Shown: positions 8,182-17,500 of the stretch, in pieces
Layout: every line of letters begins with the position of its first letter
How positions within the stretch are numbered: the first letter of the stretch is position 1
NCBI GenBank assembly: GCA_965228445.1
Contig: OZ245813.1
Coordinates: 4,340,001-4,404,000 of the forward strand
Source: Thalassobaculum sp965228445
GTDB taxonomy: Bacteria; Pseudomonadota; Alphaproteobacteria; Thalassobaculales; Thalassobaculaceae
Length of the DNA stretch: 64,000 nucleotides
Direction of reading: 5' to 3'
Made by a program: the position numbers and the translations under genes
The notes under the pieces: generated by a model
The model's input: the letters and a program-made list of their open reading frames with translations, nothing else
What the model was told of the DNA's origin: nothing
Database searches by the model: none

Positions 8182-9117
8182 CTACAGCCGCTTGCGCATA
8201 CGGGGATCGAGCGTGTCGCGCAGCCCGTCGCCGAGCATGTTCACCGCCAGCACCGTGACCGCCAGGAAGATGCCCGGGAACAGGATGTTGTGCGGATAGA
8301 CGCGGAACAGCAGCCGTCCCTCGGCCATGATGTTGCCCCAGGTCGGCGTTTCCGGCGGAATGCCCACACCCAGGAAGCTCAGGATCGCCTCCACCAGGAT
8401 CGCCGAGGCGCAGATATAGGTGCCCTGGACGATCAGCGGCGCGATGGTATTCGGCAGCACGTGCCGGATCAGGATCAGCGGCACCCGGGTGCCGACCGAG
8501 ATGGCCGCCTCCACATAGGGCTCCTCGCGGATCGACAGCACGATGGAGCGCACCAGCCGCACCACGCGCGGGATCTCGGGGATGGTGATCGCCAGGATCA
8601 CCGTCACCAGCCCGGCATCGGCCAGCGAGACCAGGGCGATGGCGAGCAGGATCCCCGGGATCGCCATCAATCCGTCCATCACCCGCATGACCACGGTGTC
8701 GAGCCAGCGGATGTAGCCGGAGACCAGGCCGATCACCAGACCGATGGCGAGCGACAGCACCGCCACCAGGATGCCGACCGCGAGCGACACCCGGGCGCCG
8801 TAGATCACCCGGCTGTAGGTGTCGCGGCCGAGCGTGTCGGTCCCCATGCGATAGGTCCATTCCCGCTCGGTGCCGTCGGAGAAGGTCTTCAGGTGTTCGA
8901 CCCCGGGCTTTTTGTTGCGCCAGGCCGGATCGATCGCGCTCGGGTCCATGGTGTCCAGCAGCGGGGCGCAGACCGCCATCAGCACCATCAGCCCGAGGAC
9001 GACGGCGCCGAACATGACGCTGGGATTGCGGACCAGCTGCTCCCAGACGGTCGCCTTCCGCGACGCGGCTTCGGCCGACGCGGCGGAATCGACGAGGTTT
9101 TCGGTGCCCTCGGTCAA
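8182..9117 (-). CDS. Peptide ABC transporter permease, DppC/OppC type
   Basis: 311 aa with six predicted membrane helices. The binding-protein-dependent permease (EAA) loop lies near VEAAISVGTRVPLILIRHVL. An N-terminal cytoplasmic segment precedes VMFGAVVLGLMVLMAVCAPL. The start is a TTG at 9117 whose TTGA overlaps the stop of the DppB-type gene, suggesting translational coupling; no better in-frame start precedes the first membrane helix. It pairs with the DppB-type subunit to form the channel. Confidence 0.9.
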   Translation of the reverse strand: MTEGTENLVDSAASAEAASRKATVWEQLVRNPSVMFGAVVLGLMVLMAVCAPLLDTMDPSAIDPAWRNKKPGVEHLKTFSDGTEREWTYRMGTDTLGRDTYSRVIYGARVSLAVGILVAVLSLAIGLVIGLVSGYIRWLDTVVMRVMDGLMAIPGILLAIALVSLADAGLVTVILAITIPEIPRVVRLVRSIVLSIREEPYVEAAISVGTRVPLILIRHVLPNTIAPLIVQGTYICASAILVEAILSFLGVGIPPETPTWGNIMAEGRLLFRVYPHNILFPGIFLAVTVLAVNMLGDGLRDTLDPRMRKRL

Positions 9118-10055
9118 TATCGGATCCTCGGGTCAAGCAGGCTGTAGGTCAGGTCGACCAGCAGGTTGATCATCACGTAGACGAAGGAGAACACGATGAT
9201 GATCGCCTGGATCGTCGGATAGTCGCGGCCGAGCACGGCATCCACGGTCAGCCGGCCGAGACCGGGGATGTTGTAGACGCTCTCCGTCACCACCACGCCG
9301 CCGATCAGCAGGGCGATGCCGATTCCGATCACCGTCACGATCGGCACGGCTGCGTTGCGCAGCGCGTGCTTCAGCAGCACGGCGTTCGGTGTCAGTCCCT
9401 TGGCATAGGCGGTGCGGATGTAGTCCTCGCCCAGGACCTCGAGCACGCTCGCCCGGGTGATGCGGGCGATCAGCGCGATGTAGATCACGCTGAGCGTGAT
9501 GCTGGGCAGGATCAGGCGGTGCAGGAACGGCCAGAAGCCGTCGGCGATCGGCTTGTATCCCTGGACCGGGAACAGGTCGATCTCCATGGCGAAGAGATAG
9601 ATCAGGATATAGCCGAGCACGAAGACCGGGATCGAGAAGCCGGCGACCGAGAAGGCCATGACCGCCCGGTCGATCCAGGTGCCGTGCCGGTAGGCGGCGA
9701 TGACCCCGATGGGGACGGCGACCATGATGGTTATGATCAGGGTCGTCGTCGCCAGGGCCAGCGTCGGCTCGACCCGCAGCAGGATGAGTTCGGAGACCTC
9801 CTTCTTGAAGAAGTAGGACTGGCCGAAATCGCCCTTCGCGATGTCGAGCATCCAGCTGCCGAGTTGGACCAGGATGGGTCTGTTCAGCCCCAGCCCCTCG
9901 CGGATCTCGGCGATCTGTTGCGGTGAGCCGTTGTCCCCTGCCAGCACCGCCGCCGGATCGCCCGGCGCGAGGCGCAGCATCAGGAACACGAAGACTGCCA
10001 CCATCCCCAGCACGGGGATGGTGGCGAGCAGCCGGTTGACGATGAAGCCGAACAT
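9114..10055 (-). CDS. Peptide ABC transporter permease, DppB/OppB type
   Basis: 313 aa. The N-terminus MFGFIVNRLLATIPVLGMV and the motif LRLAPGDPAAVLAGDNGS are characteristic of DppB/OppB. Six helices are predicted, and the permease loop is near YIRTAYAKGLTPNAVLLKHA. It follows the substrate-binding protein gene by 29 bp and overlaps the next permease gene by 4 bp. Confidence 0.92.
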   Translation of the reverse strand: MFGFIVNRLLATIPVLGMVAVFVFLMLRLAPGDPAAVLAGDNGSPQQIAEIREGLGLNRPILVQLGSWMLDIAKGDFGQSYFFKKEVSELILLRVEPTLALATTTLIITIMVAVPIGVIAAYRHGTWIDRAVMAFSVAGFSIPVFVLGYILIYLFAMEIDLFPVQGYKPIADGFWPFLHRLILPSITLSVIYIALIARITRASVLEVLGEDYIRTAYAKGLTPNAVLLKHALRNAAVPIVTVIGIGIALLIGGVVVTESVYNIPGLGRLTVDAVLGRDYPTIQAIIIVFSFVYVMINLLVDLTYSLLDPRIRY

Positions 10056-10084
10056 CCGGTCCCCACTCGGTCAGATGTGAGGGC

Positions 10085-11692
10085 CTAGTCGGCCTTGGTC
10101 ATGTTCCAGAAGATCGGGAACGGGCCGCCGATCACGTCGGACAGCTTGTCGTTCCGCCACGAGGACGGCCGATAGTACTGGCCGGCATGGGCGTGGGTGA
10201 CGATCTCCATGGCGCGGACCTGGATCTCCTCGGCGATGATCTTCTGCTCCGCCGGGTCGGTCTCGCGGGCGAACCGGTCGCGCAGCGCTTCCATCTCCTC
10301 GTCGCAGGGCCAGCCGAACCACGACTTCTCGCAGTTGGTGTTGAAGCCGGCGGCCATGATCGGGTTCAGGATGTCCGCGGTGGTCCAGGACGTCATGAAG
10401 ACGTTCCAGCCGCCTTCGGCCGGCGTTTCCTTCTTGGCGCGGCGCGCCACCAGGGTCTGCCAGTCCATGGCCTGCAGGTCGACGTTGAAGCCGGCCTTGC
10501 GCAGCTTGTCGGCGGCGACCGGACCCAGGTTGTTCAGGGTGTCGACGTCGGTGGACTGCATGACCACGATCGGCGATCCGTCATAGCCGGATTCCGCCAG
10601 CAGCTTCTTCGCCAGCTCGATATCCGACTTCATGAGGATGTCGGTCCCCTTGGTCGTCGCGAGCTCGGTGCCGCAGGCGAACATCGCCGGGCACTCCTCG
10701 TAGTATTTCGGATCGCCGATGACAGCCTGCAGGAAGCCGAGCTGGTCGATCGCGGCCAGCGCCGCGCGGCGCGCCTTCACGTTGTCGAACGGCGGGTGCA
10801 GCCAGTTCAGCCGGAACATGAACTGGTTGCCGAGGTTGTTGAGGATCTTGGTGGTGATGTTCTCTTCCGCCTCGAGCAGGGGCTCCAGGTCGGCCGGCGG
10901 CGACTCGATGAAGTCGATCTCGCCTTCGATCAGGGCGTTCACCGCGGTCTGGTGGTCCTTGATCGACAGCCACTCGACCCGGTCGACATTGACCACCTTG
11001 CCGCCCGACCCCCAGTCGGCCGGTTCGGAGCGCGGAACGTAGTCCTCGAACTTTTTGAAGACGGTCACGTCGCCCGGCTTCCACTCGTCCACGGCGAAGA
11101 CGAACGGGCCGGAGCCGGTGTAGTCGGTGATCTGATCGCTCGCCGGGGTGTCGGCGACGCGCTTGGGCATCATGAACGGAACGTTCGAGCTCGGCTTGGC
11201 GAGCGAGGTGATCACCAGGCCGTAGGGCTCCTTCAGCTTGATCTCGAAGGTCTTCTCGTCGACCACGTTGAAATCGGCGACGAACTCCATGAGCTTCTGG
11301 CCCATCGAGTCCTTGGCGCCCCAGCGTTTGATCGAAGCGATGCAGTCCTCGGGCAGAACCGGCGCGCCGTCATGCCATTTCAGGCCGTCGCGCAGGGTCA
11401 GGGTGTAGGTGAGCTTGTCGTCGCTGACGGTGTAGGTGTCGACCATCTGCGGATGAACGACGGTCTTGCTGTCCATCGCGAACAGCGTGTCGTAGACCAT
11501 ATACCCGTAGTTGCGGGACATGTAGGCGGTCGTCCAGATCGGATCGACGATCTTCAGGTCCGAGTGCATGACCACGCGCAGGGTCGTCTCCGCCGATGCG
11601 CCGGCATTCAGGCCGATCGACATGGGCAGCGCGATGGCTGCGGCAAGCGCGGCCTTAGCCGCAGTTTTCGTGAATGTGCGTCCCCAGTTCAT
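10085..11692 (-). CDS. Periplasmic substrate-binding protein, ABC transporter family 5 (peptide/opine type)
   Basis: 535 aa, starting with a clear signal peptide (KAALAAAIALPMSIGLNAGASA). The mature protein has the family-5 layout: LRVVMHSDLKIVDPIWTTAY near the N-terminus, then LTYTLTLRDGLKWHDGAPVL, and YTGSGPFVF. It captures a peptide or another small solute and delivers it to the DppB/DppC-type channel. The ligand is not predictable. It is the first gene of the transporter operon, and a chemoreceptor gene lies directly upstream on the same strand. Confidence 0.92.
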   Translation of the reverse strand: MNWGRTFTKTAAKAALAAAIALPMSIGLNAGASAETTLRVVMHSDLKIVDPIWTTAYMSRNYGYMVYDTLFAMDSKTVVHPQMVDTYTVSDDKLTYTLTLRDGLKWHDGAPVLPEDCIASIKRWGAKDSMGQKLMEFVADFNVVDEKTFEIKLKEPYGLVITSLAKPSSNVPFMMPKRVADTPASDQITDYTGSGPFVFAVDEWKPGDVTVFKKFEDYVPRSEPADWGSGGKVVNVDRVEWLSIKDHQTAVNALIEGEIDFIESPPADLEPLLEAEENITTKILNNLGNQFMFRLNWLHPPFDNVKARRAALAAIDQLGFLQAVIGDPKYYEECPAMFACGTELATTKGTDILMKSDIELAKKLLAESGYDGSPIVVMQSTDVDTLNNLGPVAADKLRKAGFNVDLQAMDWQTLVARRAKKETPAEGGWNVFMTSWTTADILNPIMAAGFNTNCEKSWFGWPCDEEMEALRDRFARETDPAEQKIIAEEIQVRAMEIVTHAHAGQYYRPSSWRNDKLSDVIGGPFPIFWNMTKAD

Positions 11693-11799
11693 TGAGCCCC
11701 TCCTTAGGTGGAGTTTCTTGGAATGCGAAGCCTGAGGGCATTCCGGTACCGAGTCCAGAGAGCTTTTTCGCAGGTGCGGGATGAAATAGTTGCATCGGG

Positions 11800-11829
11800 T
11801 CCCGCGCTCCGGGGCTCTGGAGCGCGGGA
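11800..11829. terminator. 11-bp perfect hairpin between chemoreceptor and transporter genes
   Basis: TCCCGCGCTCC at 11800-11810 pairs with GGAGCGCGGGA at 11819-11829 around an 8-nt loop. It lies about 53 bp after the chemoreceptor stop and before the transporter operon. There is no T-run, so it may be an attenuator or a factor-dependent end. Confidence 0.45.
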
Positions 11830-11881
11830 AACCTAGGCTTTATCAGGCTGCATACCGGGGGATGCCGGCATCAGCCCGTCG

Positions 11882-13927
11882 TCAGGCCGCCTTCACGTCC
11901 GACAGGAATCGGGCGATCTGGCTGCGCAGGCTCTCGCTCTGCTGGGTGACGTCGCCGCTGGCGGCGCGGACCTGCGACGCGGCGGAGTTTGTCTCCTCCG
12001 CCCCGGTGCGCAGGGCGACGACGTTCTCGGCCACGCCCTGGGTGCCCTGGGCGGCGTCATGGACGCTGCGGCCGATCTCCTGGGTGGCCGAGGACTGTTC
12101 CTCCATCGCCGCGGCGACGGCGGCGGAGATCTCGTCGAGATGCACGACCGTCTGAGAGATGTGCCGGATCGCCTCGGCCGTCCGGGTCGACTCCTTCTGG
12201 ATCAGCGCGATCTTGTCGGCGATGTCGACCGTGGCTTTTCCGGTCTGCTGGGCGAGCGTCTTCACCTCGCTCGCGACCACCGCGAAGCCTTTGCCCGCGT
12301 CGCCGGCGCGCGCCGCCTCGATGGTGGCGTTCAGCGCCAGAAGGTTGGTCTGGTCCGCGATCTCGCGGATCAGGTTGAGGATGTCGCCGACCTCGAGCGT
12401 CGCCGTCTCCAGGCTCTTGACCGTGCGGTCGGTTTCCTGGGCCCGGCCGGCCGCCTCCTTGGCGATCTGGGTCGCGCGGCTGACCTGTCCGTTGATCTCG
12501 ACGATGGAGGCTGCGAGTTCCTCCGTCGCCGAGGCCACCGTCTGGACGTTGGCGCTGGCCTCTTCGGAGGCTTCGGACACGGTGATCGAGCGGCTCATGG
12601 TCTCCTCGGCGATCCCCGACATGGAATGGGCCGCGGTGTCGAGCTGGGTGGTGGCGCTCGACACGGTCGCCAGGGCACCGTTGACCGCCCCCTCGAAGGC
12701 GGCAGTCAGCTCGTCCAGGCGCTTGGTGCGCGCCTCGCGGCGCACCTGAGCCGCGCGCTGCTCCTCCGCCATCTGGTCGTTCTGGATCATCTTCTCCTTG
12801 AAGTAGAGAACCGCCTCGGCCATCCGGCCCAGTTCGTCCTTGCGGGCGGTGCCGGGCACCTGGACCTGTAGGTCGTGCTCGGCCAGACGGCCCATGACGC
12901 CGGTCAGTTGGGTGACCGGCCGAGAGATGCCGCGCCCGATCACGATCGCGATGCCGACGCCCAGCAGGAAACTCGCCAGGCTGACAATCGCGACCTCGAT
13001 CTCGGTCAGGCGGATGCGGCCCAGCACATCCTTTTCGATCTGCGCCTCGATCGCGCCGGCGATTTCCAGGAAGGACCCGGTGTTCTGGGTGATCTCCGCG
13101 GCGCGCTCGGTCATCTGACCCTCGACCAGCGTGCGGATCGCCACCTCGTCCGTATGCGCCTTGCGCAGGGCGGTCCGATACTCCTCGAAAAGGATCTTCA
13201 CCTCCGCCAGCAGTTCCTTCTCATGATCGGTGACGACGGCGGCCTCCAGCCTGCCGATCGCGTCTGCGGACTTGGTCAGCTCGTCGTCCACCTTCGGTCC
13301 GATATCGGTGTCCTTGCGGCCGACCAGCGCGCTGGAATGCAGCTGGAGCAGAAGCAGATGCTCGCGCGCCGTACCGGTAAGAACCGCGGAGGCGAGGTCG
13401 CCGTCGGCCAGGAAGTCGGCCTGGATGGCATCCAGATCCTCGACGAGCCTGGCGCCGACTGGGGTCATCTTCTGGGTGACCAGCATCTTGAACTCGCGCT
13501 CCAGGGAGGCGGCGTGATCGAATTCCTGGATGTAGGCAGCCAAGGTCGCCTCAATCCCCTCGACCCGCTGGGCGAGCTCGGCCTCGATATTCATCGCGCG
13601 CAGGTTTCCGATATCCTGGCGGATGAGAGAGGCGATCGCGCGGACCTTGGCGGCATCCTCCTCCTTGCCCTTGTTGGCGAATTCCCGCGCATGGGTGTTC
13701 AGCCGGGCGAAGCGTGATTCGATCTTGGCCGCAAGCTCGGCCTCGCGGGCGACCTCGGCGAAATGGTGCACTTCGGAGGATACGGAGATGAGGTTCGCAT
13801 AAGTCATCACCGCGCCCGCAACGAACACCGCGATCACCGCCGCGAACCCGAACAGGATGCGGGCAAGAACGGATCGGTGCGCGCGAATCCTGCGAGGCGC
13901 AGCCGTCGTCTGTTGTGTGTCTTCCAT
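11882..13927 (-). CDS. Methyl-accepting chemotaxis protein
   Basis: 681 aa. Membrane helix 1 is near residues 21-45. A large helical periplasmic sensor of about 260 residues follows, then helix 2 (VAIVSLASFLLGVGIAIVIG), a HAMP domain (GISRPVTQLTGVMGRLAEHD) and the signalling domain. Its highly conserved tip reads IADQTNLLALNATIEAARAG. The sensor is long and all-helical, resembling four-helix or bimodular helical sensors. There is no C-terminal CheR-tethering pentapeptide. ATG 13927 is preferred to the upstream ATG because GGAGGT lies 6-11 bases before it. Its position just upstream of the peptide transporter suggests sensing of a related nutrient, which is an inference. Confidence 0.9.
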   Translation of the reverse strand: MEDTQQTTAAPRRIRAHRSVLARILFGFAAVIAVFVAGAVMTYANLISVSSEVHHFAEVAREAELAAKIESRFARLNTHAREFANKGKEEDAAKVRAIASLIRQDIGNLRAMNIEAELAQRVEGIEATLAAYIQEFDHAASLEREFKMLVTQKMTPVGARLVEDLDAIQADFLADGDLASAVLTGTAREHLLLLQLHSSALVGRKDTDIGPKVDDELTKSADAIGRLEAAVVTDHEKELLAEVKILFEEYRTALRKAHTDEVAIRTLVEGQMTERAAEITQNTGSFLEIAGAIEAQIEKDVLGRIRLTEIEVAIVSLASFLLGVGIAIVIGRGISRPVTQLTGVMGRLAEHDLQVQVPGTARKDELGRMAEAVLYFKEKMIQNDQMAEEQRAAQVRREARTKRLDELTAAFEGAVNGALATVSSATTQLDTAAHSMSGIAEETMSRSITVSEASEEASANVQTVASATEELAASIVEINGQVSRATQIAKEAAGRAQETDRTVKSLETATLEVGDILNLIREIADQTNLLALNATIEAARAGDAGKGFAVVASEVKTLAQQTGKATVDIADKIALIQKESTRTAEAIRHISQTVVHLDEISAAVAAAMEEQSSATQEIGRSVHDAAQGTQGVAENVVALRTGAEETNSAASQVRAASGDVTQQSESLRSQIARFLSDVKAA

Positions 13928-14100
13928 GTAAACCTCCATCGAGCGTTTGCCGCCCGCAAGTCTCCGTCAGGCGTTGTCTCGAGCCGTCCCAACCAGGGAT
14001 TAGACCCAAAATGAATGAAGGAATGGTCAAGATTTGACTGTTCGGAAGAGTGGGCCTTTCGGCGTCGCTTTGGACCAACCGCGGGTGCCGGTGCCGCCCG

Positions 14101-14128
14101 TTGACATGGGGGCAAAGCTCTCTAATGT
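14101..14128 (+). promoter_or_regulatory. Sigma-70-type promoter for serC
   Basis: TTGACA at 14101-14106 and TAATGT at 14123-14128 are separated by 16 bp, about 50 bp before the serC start. The -35 is a perfect consensus match. Confidence 0.6.
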
Positions 14129-14179
14129 CCGCTGCGGGCCGCCGCTCCCCAACGAGCGGTAACATTGAAGGATGAAGCT

Positions 14180-15343
14180 ATGAAGCCGCAGCAGCTGCCG
14201 CGGGTGCCATTGTTCTCGTCCGGACCGTGTGCAAAGCGACCCGGATGGGGCCCCGCTGTACTTTCCGACGCCGCCCTAGGGCGGTCTCACCGTTCCAAGA
14301 TCGGTAAAGCCAAACTCGGCGACGTGATCGACCGGTCGCGCAAGATCCTGGGCATTCCCGACGATTACCGCATCGGCATCGTGCCGGCCTCCGATACCGG
14401 GGCCGTGGAGATGGTGCTGTGGTCCATGCTCGGCGCCCGGGGCGTCGATATGCTGGCCTGGGAGAGCTTCGGGGCGGGTTGGGTCACCGACGTGACCAAG
14501 CAGCTCAAGCTCGACGACGTCCGCGTGCTGGAAGCGTCCTATGGCGAGATCGTCGACCTCTCGACCGTCGATTTCTCCCGCGACGTGGTCTTCACCTGGA
14601 ACGGCACGACCTCCGGCGTGCGCGTCCCGAACGGCGACTGGATCCCGGCGGATCGGGAGGGGCTGACCATCTGCGACGCCACGTCGGCGGCCTTTGCCAT
14701 GGATCTCGCCTGGGACAAGCTGGATGTGGTCACCTGGTCCTGGCAGAAGGTCCTGGGTGGCGAGGCGGCCCACGGCATGCTGGTGCTGAGCCCGCGGGCG
14801 GTCGAGCGGCTGGAGAGTTACACGCCGCCGTGGCCGATGCCGAAGCTGTTCCGCATGACCAAGGGTGGCAAGCTCAACGAGGGCATCTTCAAGGGCGAGA
14901 CCATCAACACGCCGTCCATGCTGGCGGTGGAAGACGCCATCGATACCCTGGCCTGGGCCGAGGAGATTGGTGGACTGCCCGGGCTGATGCAGCGCTGCGA
15001 GGCCAATCTCGCCGCGATCGAGACCTGGGCGGCGGGTTCCGGCTGGGCCGGGTTCCTGGCCACCGACAAGTCGATCCGGTCCTGCACGTCCATCTGCCTG
15101 TCCATCGTCGATCCGGCGTTCCAGTCCCTGTCCGACGAGGAACAGGCGGCGGCCGCCAAGAAGATCGCCACACTGGTCGAGGCGGAAGGGGCCGGCTACG
15201 ACATCGCCGGTTATCGCGACGCGCCTCCGGGTCTGCGGATCTGGGGTGGGGCGACGGTGCAGACCGCCGATATCGAGGCGCTGCTTCCCTGGCTCGACTG
15301 GGCCTGGGGCGAGGTGAAGTCCGAGATCGCCAAGGCGGCCTAG
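14180..15343 (+). CDS. serC: Phosphoserine aminotransferase
   Basis: 387 aa PLP enzyme converting 3-phosphohydroxypyruvate to phosphoserine, step two of serine synthesis. It starts MKPQQLPRVPLFSSGPCAKR, typical of the alphaproteobacterial SerC form. The PLP-binding lysine lies in TWSWQKVLGGEAAHG near residue 195. The ATG at 14180 is chosen because AAGGA ends 7 bp before it; an in-frame TTG lies five codons upstream. serA follows on the same strand about 200 bp away, with a repeat palindrome in the gap. Confidence 0.93.
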   Translation: MKPQQLPRVPLFSSGPCAKRPGWGPAVLSDAALGRSHRSKIGKAKLGDVIDRSRKILGIPDDYRIGIVPASDTGAVEMVLWSMLGARGVDMLAWESFGAGWVTDVTKQLKLDDVRVLEASYGEIVDLSTVDFSRDVVFTWNGTTSGVRVPNGDWIPADREGLTICDATSAAFAMDLAWDKLDVVTWSWQKVLGGEAAHGMLVLSPRAVERLESYTPPWPMPKLFRMTKGGKLNEGIFKGETINTPSMLAVEDAIDTLAWAEEIGGLPGLMQRCEANLAAIETWAAGSGWAGFLATDKSIRSCTSICLSIVDPAFQSLSDEEQAAAAKKIATLVEAEGAGYDIAGYRDAPPGLRIWGGATVQTADIEALLPWLDWAWGEVKSEIAKAA

Positions 15344-15449
15344 GACACCTTTCCCTCTGCGCCAGCCACTGGCTCCCGGGCCGGCCCCGCACGATGTCCG
15401 GGCCGGGCTGGGATGACGGCGTTTCGGCAGTTCCACTCTGACCACGTCA

Positions 15450-15488
15450 TCCCGGACGACCCCGGACTTGCTCCGGGGCTGTCCGGGA
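15450..15488. repeat. CCCGGACTTG-type palindrome between serC and serA
   Basis: The outer arms TCCCGGAC/GTCCGGGA and inner arms CCCCGGA/TCCGGGG form a 39-bp hairpin with the loop CTTGC. Related hairpins with a CTTGN or NCAAG loop occur at 30535, 43043, 45280, 45344, 52755 and 52851, always between genes. Confidence 0.75.
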
Positions 15489-15551
15489 CCAGCGGCATTC
15501 TCCAAATCCAAGGTCCGGCCGGACGCCGCGGCCTTCCAATGGGAGACCCCC

Positions 15552-17129
15552 ATGCCCAAGGTTCTGATTTCCGACAAGCTCAGCGAGCAGGCGGTTGAGA
15601 TCTTCCGCGCCCGCGGCATCGAGACCGATTTCCGCCCCGGCCTTCCCGCCGACGAGCTGCTCTCCATCATCGGCGCGTATGACGGTCTCGCCGTCCGCTC
15701 CGCCACCAAGGTCACAGCCGAGGTTCTGGCTAAGGCGACCAGTCTGAAGGTGGTCGGCCGTGCCGGCATCGGGGTCGACAATGTCGACACCAAGGCGGCG
15801 ACCGAACATGGCGTGGTCGTCATGAACACCCCCTTCGGCAATGCGGTGACCACCGCCGAGCACGCCATCGCGATGATGTTCGCGCTCGCCCGCCAGATCC
15901 CGCAGGCCGACGCGTCCACCCAGGCCGGAAAATGGGAGAAGTCGAAGTTCATGGGCGTGGAGCTGACCGGCAAGACGCTGGGCCTGGTCGGCTGTGGCAA
16001 TATCGGCTCCATCGTCGCCGACCGCGCACGGGGACTGCGCATGCGTGTCCTTGCCTATGACCCCTATCTCTCCGAGCAGCGGGCGATCGAGCTTGGCGTG
16101 CGCAAGGTCGATCTGGAGGAGCTGTTCACCGAGGCCGACATCATTTCCCTGCACACTCCGCTGACCGACAGCACTCGCGGCATCATCGATGCCGAGGCCC
16201 TGTCGATTATGAAGAAGGGCGTGCGGATCGTGAACTGTGCCCGTGGCGGGCTGGTGGTCGAGGACGACCTGCGGGCCGCTCTGGACGCCGGCCATGTCGG
16301 CGGGGCCGCCTTTGACGTGTTCGTGACCGAGCCGGCGACGCAGAACGTGCTGTTCGGTCATCCGAACGTCGTCTGCACCCCGCATCTCGGGGCCGCCACG
16401 TCGGAAGCCCAGGAGAAGGTGGCCCTGCAGATCGCCGAGCAGATGAGCGACTATCTGCTTACCGGCGCCGTCAGCAACGCCATCAACGTGCCGTCGGTGA
16501 CAGCCGAGGAGGCGCCGATTCTGCGGCCATATATGCGGCTGGCGGAACTGATGGGGTCGTTCTGCGGTCAGCTCACCCGATCGGCGATCCGCTCGATCCA
16601 GATCGAGCTGGAGGGCCATGCGGCGGAGCTGAACGCTGATCCGATCAAGGCGGCGGCGATCACCGGCGTGCTGCGGTCCCAGGTCGACAGCGTGAACATG
16701 GTCAACGCGCCGACCATGGCCGGTCAGCGGGGTATCGATATCAGCGTGACCCGGCACGACCGGGAGCCGGACTACCAGACCCTGCTGCGTGTCACGGTGA
16801 CCACCGAGACCCGGACCCGCGAGGTGGTCGGCACCCTGATCGGCGGCGACAAGCCGCGGCTTGTCGGCGTGCAGGGCATCGGCGTGGAGGCCGATTTCTC
16901 GCCGCGCATGCTGTATGTCCGCAACTACGACAAGCCGGGCTTCATCGGCGCCCTGGGCTCGATGCTCGGCGAGGCCGGGGTGAACATCGCCACCTTCCAT
17001 CTGGGCCGTCGGGAATCCGGCGGTGAGGCGATCGCGCTGGTCGAAGTGGACCAGCGGGTCGACGATGCGGTGCTTGCGTCGGTGAAGGCGCTGCCGCAGG
17101 TCGTTCGGGTCGACGCCCTGTCGTTCTGA
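15552..17129 (+). CDS. serA: D-3-phosphoglycerate dehydrogenase, long form with ACT domain
   Basis: 525 aa. It commits 3-phosphoglycerate to serine synthesis using NAD. The N-terminus is MPKVLISDKLSEQAVEIFRA. The NAD site is LGLVGCGNIGSIVADRARG (about 143-161). The catalytic Arg is in NCARGG and the His in CTPHLGAATS. The intervening ASB domain and the C-terminal ACT domain (starting near LYVRNYDKPGFIGALGSML) make this the long form, in which ACT usually binds serine. The frame is open upstream, but ATG 15552 gives the family N-terminus. Confidence 0.95.
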   Translation: MPKVLISDKLSEQAVEIFRARGIETDFRPGLPADELLSIIGAYDGLAVRSATKVTAEVLAKATSLKVVGRAGIGVDNVDTKAATEHGVVVMNTPFGNAVTTAEHAIAMMFALARQIPQADASTQAGKWEKSKFMGVELTGKTLGLVGCGNIGSIVADRARGLRMRVLAYDPYLSEQRAIELGVRKVDLEELFTEADIISLHTPLTDSTRGIIDAEALSIMKKGVRIVNCARGGLVVEDDLRAALDAGHVGGAAFDVFVTEPATQNVLFGHPNVVCTPHLGAATSEAQEKVALQIAEQMSDYLLTGAVSNAINVPSVTAEEAPILRPYMRLAELMGSFCGQLTRSAIRSIQIELEGHAAELNADPIKAAAITGVLRSQVDSVNMVNAPTMAGQRGIDISVTRHDREPDYQTLLRVTVTTETRTREVVGTLIGGDKPRLVGVQGIGVEADFSPRMLYVRNYDKPGFIGALGSMLGEAGVNIATFHLGRRESGGEAIALVEVDQRVDDAVLASVKALPQVVRVDALSF

Positions 17130-17500
17130 TCGATAGAAGCAACCCACCGGAAGCGCTGGCCGTGCTTCCGGTGGGAGCCTGACCTTTCCGCCTGGCGCTT
17201 TCTCTCCTGATGCACGGCTGACAGCCTGCGTGATCTGTTTCGGCGTGCGCCGACAGGGCCGGATGCCTGCGCCCCCATCGGCCGTGCCACCAGTTCTATC
17301 CGGCGTTGACGACACCGTGGTCGAGGCCGCGAGAGGGTGGGTGTGATGAAATCGACGTTGAATAAATAAATACTCATCAATCAAATGTCACATGAGTATT
17401 GTGTTATTTTATTTTCGGAGTGAATTCGGATCAAGACGCCTGTTGAGTTTATAGAGTGATAATATATTCTACTAATACGATTCAGTGAGATTCCCTCCTG
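17130..17500. other. 371-bp intergenic region with a strong AT-rich segment
   Basis: The first 230 bp have the GC-rich composition of the region and hold no gene I can support. From about 17360 to 17500 the DNA becomes strikingly AT-rich (for example AATAAATAAA and TTATTTTATTTT), with a 9-bp inverted repeat at 17369-17400 and possible -35/-10 pairs near TTGAGT 17443 and TATTCT 17465. It probably contains the promoter of the giant repeat-protein gene, and possibly the end of the serA transcript. Confidence 0.5.
17369..17400. promoter_or_regulatory. 9-bp inverted repeat in AT-rich region
   Basis: AATACTCAT at 17369-17377 pairs with ATGAGTATT at 17392-17400 across 14 bp, followed by a T-rich run. 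It could be a regulator site for the repeat-protein gene or a terminator after serA; the sequence does not decide. Confidence 0.45.
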
